DNA from: an uncultured Collinsella sp.
Lineage (GTDB): Bacteria > Actinomycetota > Coriobacteriia > Coriobacteriales > Coriobacteriaceae
Direction of reading: 5' to 3'
Length of the DNA stretch: 15,892 nt
Assembly (NCBI GenBank): GCA_902478765.1
Contig: CABSMN010000005.1
Coordinates: forward strand, 1 to 15,892
Made by a program: the position numbers and the translations under genes. How positions within the stretch are numbered: the first letter of the stretch is position 1; every line of letters begins with the position of its first letter. The notes under the pieces are model-generated. The model did no database searches and was not told where the DNA came from. It saw nothing but the letters and a program-made list of their open reading frames with translations. This document shows positions 13,361 to 15,892 of this stretch, one piece after another.

Positions 13361-14215
13361 ATGGGCAAAGCACTCAAGCGCTGGTGGCCGCTCTTTATGC
13401 TGCCCACGTGCCTGGCGTTTATGATCGGGTTCGTGATCCCTTTTATCCAGGGCTTCTATCTCTCGTTCTGCCAGTTTATTATCATTAGTAACGCGCACTT
13501 TGTCGGTATCGAGAACTACGTGCGCGCGCTGTCCGATCCGCAGTTCTCCACGTCGTTCTTCTTTACCGTGGCGTTTGCCTTCCTGTCGACGGTGCTCATC
13601 AACGTGATCGCCCTGGCCATTGCGCAGGCGCTCACCCGCAAGGCGCTCAAAGGCACCAACATCTTCCGTACGATCTTCTTTATGCCTAACCTGATCGGCG
13701 GCATCGTGCTGGGCTACATTTGGCAGATTCTGATCAACTGCCTGCTCTCCAACGTGGGCGCCCAGCTCATCGCTCTTAACTCTGCTGCTGGCTTCTGGGG
13801 CCTTATCATCCTGACCCTGTGGCAGCAGGTCGGCTACATGATGATCATCTACATCGCTGGTCTGCAGTCCATTCCGTCCGACTACATCGAGGCCGCCAAG
13901 GTCGACGGCGCTACGGCATGGCAGACGTTTTGGAAGGTTAAGATCCCTAACCTGATGCCGACCATCACCATCTGCCTGTTCCTGTCCATCACCAACGGCT
14001 TTAAGCTGTTCGACCAGAACCTCGCCCTTACCGGTGGTGCCCCCGCGCACTCCACCGAGATGCTCGCCCTGAACATCTACAACACGTTCTATTCGCGTGC
14101 CGGTATCGCATGGCAGGGCATTGGTCAGGCCAAGGCGGTTATCTTCTGCATCCTGGTCGTGGCCATCTCCATGATCCAGCTTAAGGCCACGAGGTCCAAG
14201 GAGGTGCAGCAGTAA
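13361..14215 (+). CDS. Sugar ABC transporter permease (MalF/MsmF type)
   Basis: 284 residues with six predicted membrane segments. The cytoplasmic EAA loop, YIEAAKVDGATAWQTFWKVK, couples to the ATPase, followed by IPNLMPTI. AAAGGA at 13347-13352 precedes the ATG. The stop codon TAA shares its last A with the ATG of the next permease gene, which means translational coupling. The protein lacks the long periplasmic insertion of enterobacterial MalF and has the length usual for Gram-positive MsmF-type permeases. It forms the channel with the next gene product. Confidence 0.92.
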   Translation: MGKALKRWWPLFMLPTCLAFMIGFVIPFIQGFYLSFCQFIIISNAHFVGIENYVRALSDPQFSTSFFFTVAFAFLSTVLINVIALAIAQALTRKALKGTNIFRTIFFMPNLIGGIVLGYIWQILINCLLSNVGAQLIALNSAAGFWGLIILTLWQQVGYMMIIYIAGLQSIPSDYIEAAKVDGATAWQTFWKVKIPNLMPTITICLFLSITNGFKLFDQNLALTGGAPAHSTEMLALNIYNTFYSRAGIAWQGIGQAKAVIFCILVVAISMIQLKATRSKEVQQ

Positions 14216-15054
14216 TGAAACGCGATAAGGTTATCAACCGCGCGCTCTCGATTTTCTTTACGATCCTGTCGCTCGCGTGGATCTACCCCGTGTTCATGAT
14301 TGCGCTTAATTCTTTTAAGAAAGCGACCGCAATCAGCACCACCACGGCATTCGATCTGCTCACGCCCGAGACGTTCAACGGCCTCGCAAACTACATGCAC
14401 GCCCTTAACGAGCAGGGCTTTGCCTCGGCATTTATGTACTCGCTCATCATCACGGTCACGTCGGTCGTGCTGATCTTGGTGTGCTGCTCCATGTGCGCTT
14501 GGTACGTGGTTCGTGTCAACAACAAGATCTCGAACTTCTTCTATTACCTGTTCGTGTTCTCGATGGTCGTGCCGTTCCAGATGCTCATGTTCACGCTGTC
14601 CAATTTGGCGGACCGCATCGGCTTCAACACGCCGTTCAACATCTGCTTTATCTACCTCGGCTTTGGCGCGGGCCTGGCGGTCTTTATGTTCGCCGGTTTT
14701 GTAAAGAACATCCCGCTCGAGATCGAGGAGGCGGCCATGATTGATGGCTGCAACCCGGTCCAGGTGTTCTTTAAGATCGTCCTTCCCATCATGAAGCCCA
14801 CCTATCTTTCGGTCGGCATCCTCGAGACCATGTGGGTCTGGAACGACTATCTGCTGCCCTACCTTACGCTCGACTCCACCAAGTACAAGACCATTCCTAT
14901 CTTGATCCAGTACTTCCGCGGCGGCTACGGCCACGTCGAGCTCGGCCCCATGATGGCCTGCATCATGATGGTCGTTATCCCCATCGTTATCATGTACATC
15001 CTCTGTCAGAAGTACATCATCGACGGCGTGGTGGCAGGTGCCGTCAAGGGCTGA
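14215..15054 (+). CDS. Sugar ABC transporter permease (MalG/MsmG type)
   Basis: 279 residues, the second channel subunit. It has an N-terminal membrane anchor, a periplasmic stretch with NSFKKATAISTTTAFDLL, further membrane segments, and the EAA loop IEEAAMIDGCNPVQVFFKIV followed by LPIMKPT. The ATG overlaps the preceding stop codon by one base, so the two permeases are probably made in equal amounts. The C-terminus, with QKYIIDGVVAGAVKG, is typical of the family. Confidence 0.92.
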   Translation: MKRDKVINRALSIFFTILSLAWIYPVFMIALNSFKKATAISTTTAFDLLTPETFNGLANYMHALNEQGFASAFMYSLIITVTSVVLILVCCSMCAWYVVRVNNKISNFFYYLFVFSMVVPFQMLMFTLSNLADRIGFNTPFNICFIYLGFGAGLAVFMFAGFVKNIPLEIEEAAMIDGCNPVQVFFKIVLPIMKPTYLSVGILETMWVWNDYLLPYLTLDSTKYKTIPILIQYFRGGYGHVELGPMMACIMMVVIPIVIMYILCQKYIIDGVVAGAVKG

Positions 15055-15078
15055 TGCCGTAACTGTTTTGCAAGTTTC

Positions 15079-15105
15079 TGCGGCGCCCCTCAGCGCGGCG
15101 CCGCA
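15079..15105 (+). other. Intercistronic hairpin before the ATPase gene
   Basis: TGCGGCGCC (15079-15087) pairs perfectly with GGCGCCGCA (15097-15105) around a 9-nt loop, ending 5 nt before the AAAGG ribosome binding site of the ATPase gene. It could modulate message stability or ATPase translation; there is no T-run. Confidence 0.5.
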
Positions 15106-15122
15106 TATCGAAAGGTAGAGAC

Positions 15123-15848
15123 ATGGCCGAGATCGTTCTCAAACATGTTCAGAAGGTGTATCCCAACAACGAGTCAAAAAAGAAGGGCTTCTTTGGCAAA
15201 AAGAAGAAGACCGAGGAGAAGAAGCACAACCTCAAGGTTACCGAGGACGGTGTGCTCGCTGTAGAGGACTTCAACCTCACCGTTCACGACCAGGAGTTCG
15301 TCGTCCTCGTTGGCCCCTCTGGCTGCGGTAAGTCCACGACGATGCGCATGGTCGCCGGCCTGGAGGACATTACCTCGGGCGATGTGCTCATCGACGGCAA
15401 GCGTGTCAACGACGTGGCGCCCAAGGACCGCGACATCGCCATGGTGTTCCAGAGCTACGCTCTGTACCCCAATATGACGGTGTACGAGAACATGGCATTT
15501 ACGCTCGAGCTCAAGAAGGTTCCCAAGGACGAGATCGACCGCAAGGTTCGCTCTGCTGCTGAGATTCTGGGCATTACCGAGTACCTCGACCGTAAGCCCA
15601 AGGCGCTCTCCGGCGGCCAGCGCCAGCGTGTCGCTATCGGCCGCGCCATCGTGCGTGACCCCAAGGTCTTCCTGATGGACGAGCCGCTGTCCAACCTGGA
15701 CGCCAAGCTTCGTAACCAGATGCGTGCCGAGCTCATTAAGCTGCGCCACGAGATCAAGGGCACGTTCATTTATGTTACTCACGACCAGACCGAGGCTATG
15801 ACCCTCGGTGACCGTATCGTGGTCATGAAGGACGGCGTCGTCCAGCAG
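15123..15848 (+). CDS. Sugar ABC transporter ATPase (MalK/MsmX/UgpC type), 3' end missing
   Basis: The nucleotide-binding subunit that powers the transporter above. It has Walker [10 protein letters not shown] (residues 64-72), the Q-loop VFQSYALYP, the signature LSGGQRQ, Walker [14 protein letters not shown] and the H-loop [23 protein letters not shown] precedes the ATG. Only 242 codons are genomic; the family usually has about 370 residues, so the C-terminal regulatory (TOBE) domain lies beyond the contig. Residues LSLIHI and the TGA that seem to end the frame come from adapter sequence. Unusually, about 27 residues rich in Lys (about 17-43, including [16 protein letters not shown]) interrupt the usual KVYPN-to-AVEDFNL junction near the N-terminus. 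Confidence 0.93.
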
Positions 15849-15892
15849 CTGTCTCTTATACACATCTGACGCTGCCGACGAAGCTAGAAGTG
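15849..15892. other. Illumina Nextera adapter and index, not genomic
   Basis: CTGTCTCTTATACACATCT (15849-15867) is the Tn5 mosaic-end adapter of Nextera libraries, followed by GACGCTGCCGACGA (15868-15881), the Read 1-side adapter in reverse complement. The next eight bases, AGCTAGAA, are in the i5 index position. From memory they are the reverse complement of index S515. GTG then begins the next adapter part. This is an untrimmed library artefact, so the biology ends at 15848. Confidence 0.97.

Noticed and set aside
15174..15863. Minus-strand frame starting MYKRQ
   Set aside because: Its start lies in adapter sequence and the rest is antisense to the ABC ATPase.

Overview
The window looks like one complete draft-assembly contig from a high-GC gut actinobacterium of the class Coriobacteriia, most likely Collinsella or a close relative. 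I infer this from the gene complement, the strong C/G-ending codon bias of the expressed genes and the style of the intergenic palindromes; no marker gene proves it. The contig starts 14 bases before a long palindromic repeat, a typical assembly break. It ends in Illumina Nextera adapter: the last 44 bases are not genomic.

Left part (1-2780): two inverted copies of an unusual palindromic element (69-nt conserved core, variable long arms) lie before cstA, a pyruvate/peptide transporter gene. cstA has a good sigma-70-type promoter and a leader of about 235 nt. The leader encodes a 14-residue peptide ending in Val-Val-Ile-Ile and then forms an intrinsic terminator, which suggests transcription attenuation.

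Middle (2886-6029): an orphan TOPRIM protein resembling the nuclease subunit JetD of Wadjet systems, with a winged-helix-like N-terminus and about 320 residues of disordered linker. A third copy of the palindromic element starts 10 nt after its stop codon. A gene-free stretch of about 0.9 kb then holds three further palindrome or repeat families and ends at a tRNA-Gln(UUG) gene on the minus strand.

Minus-strand block (6068-10701): a protein with two peptidoglycan-binding repeats directly upstream of the tRNA, a polyprenyl diphosphate synthase, and an unusual three-domain protein (PTS EIIC, then EIIB, then a HAD-IIB phosphatase) that could import, phosphorylate and dephosphorylate a sugar with one polypeptide.

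Right part (10931-15848): a TreR-like GntR regulator divergent from the PTS fusion, followed by a sugar ABC transporter operon (Tat-type lipoprotein binding protein, two permeases, and an ATPase cut off by the contig end). Four sites of the form NNGT-N4-ACAA, two in the divergent promoter region and two before the ABC operon, resemble the known TreR box. They suggest one regulator controlling two routes of sugar uptake.
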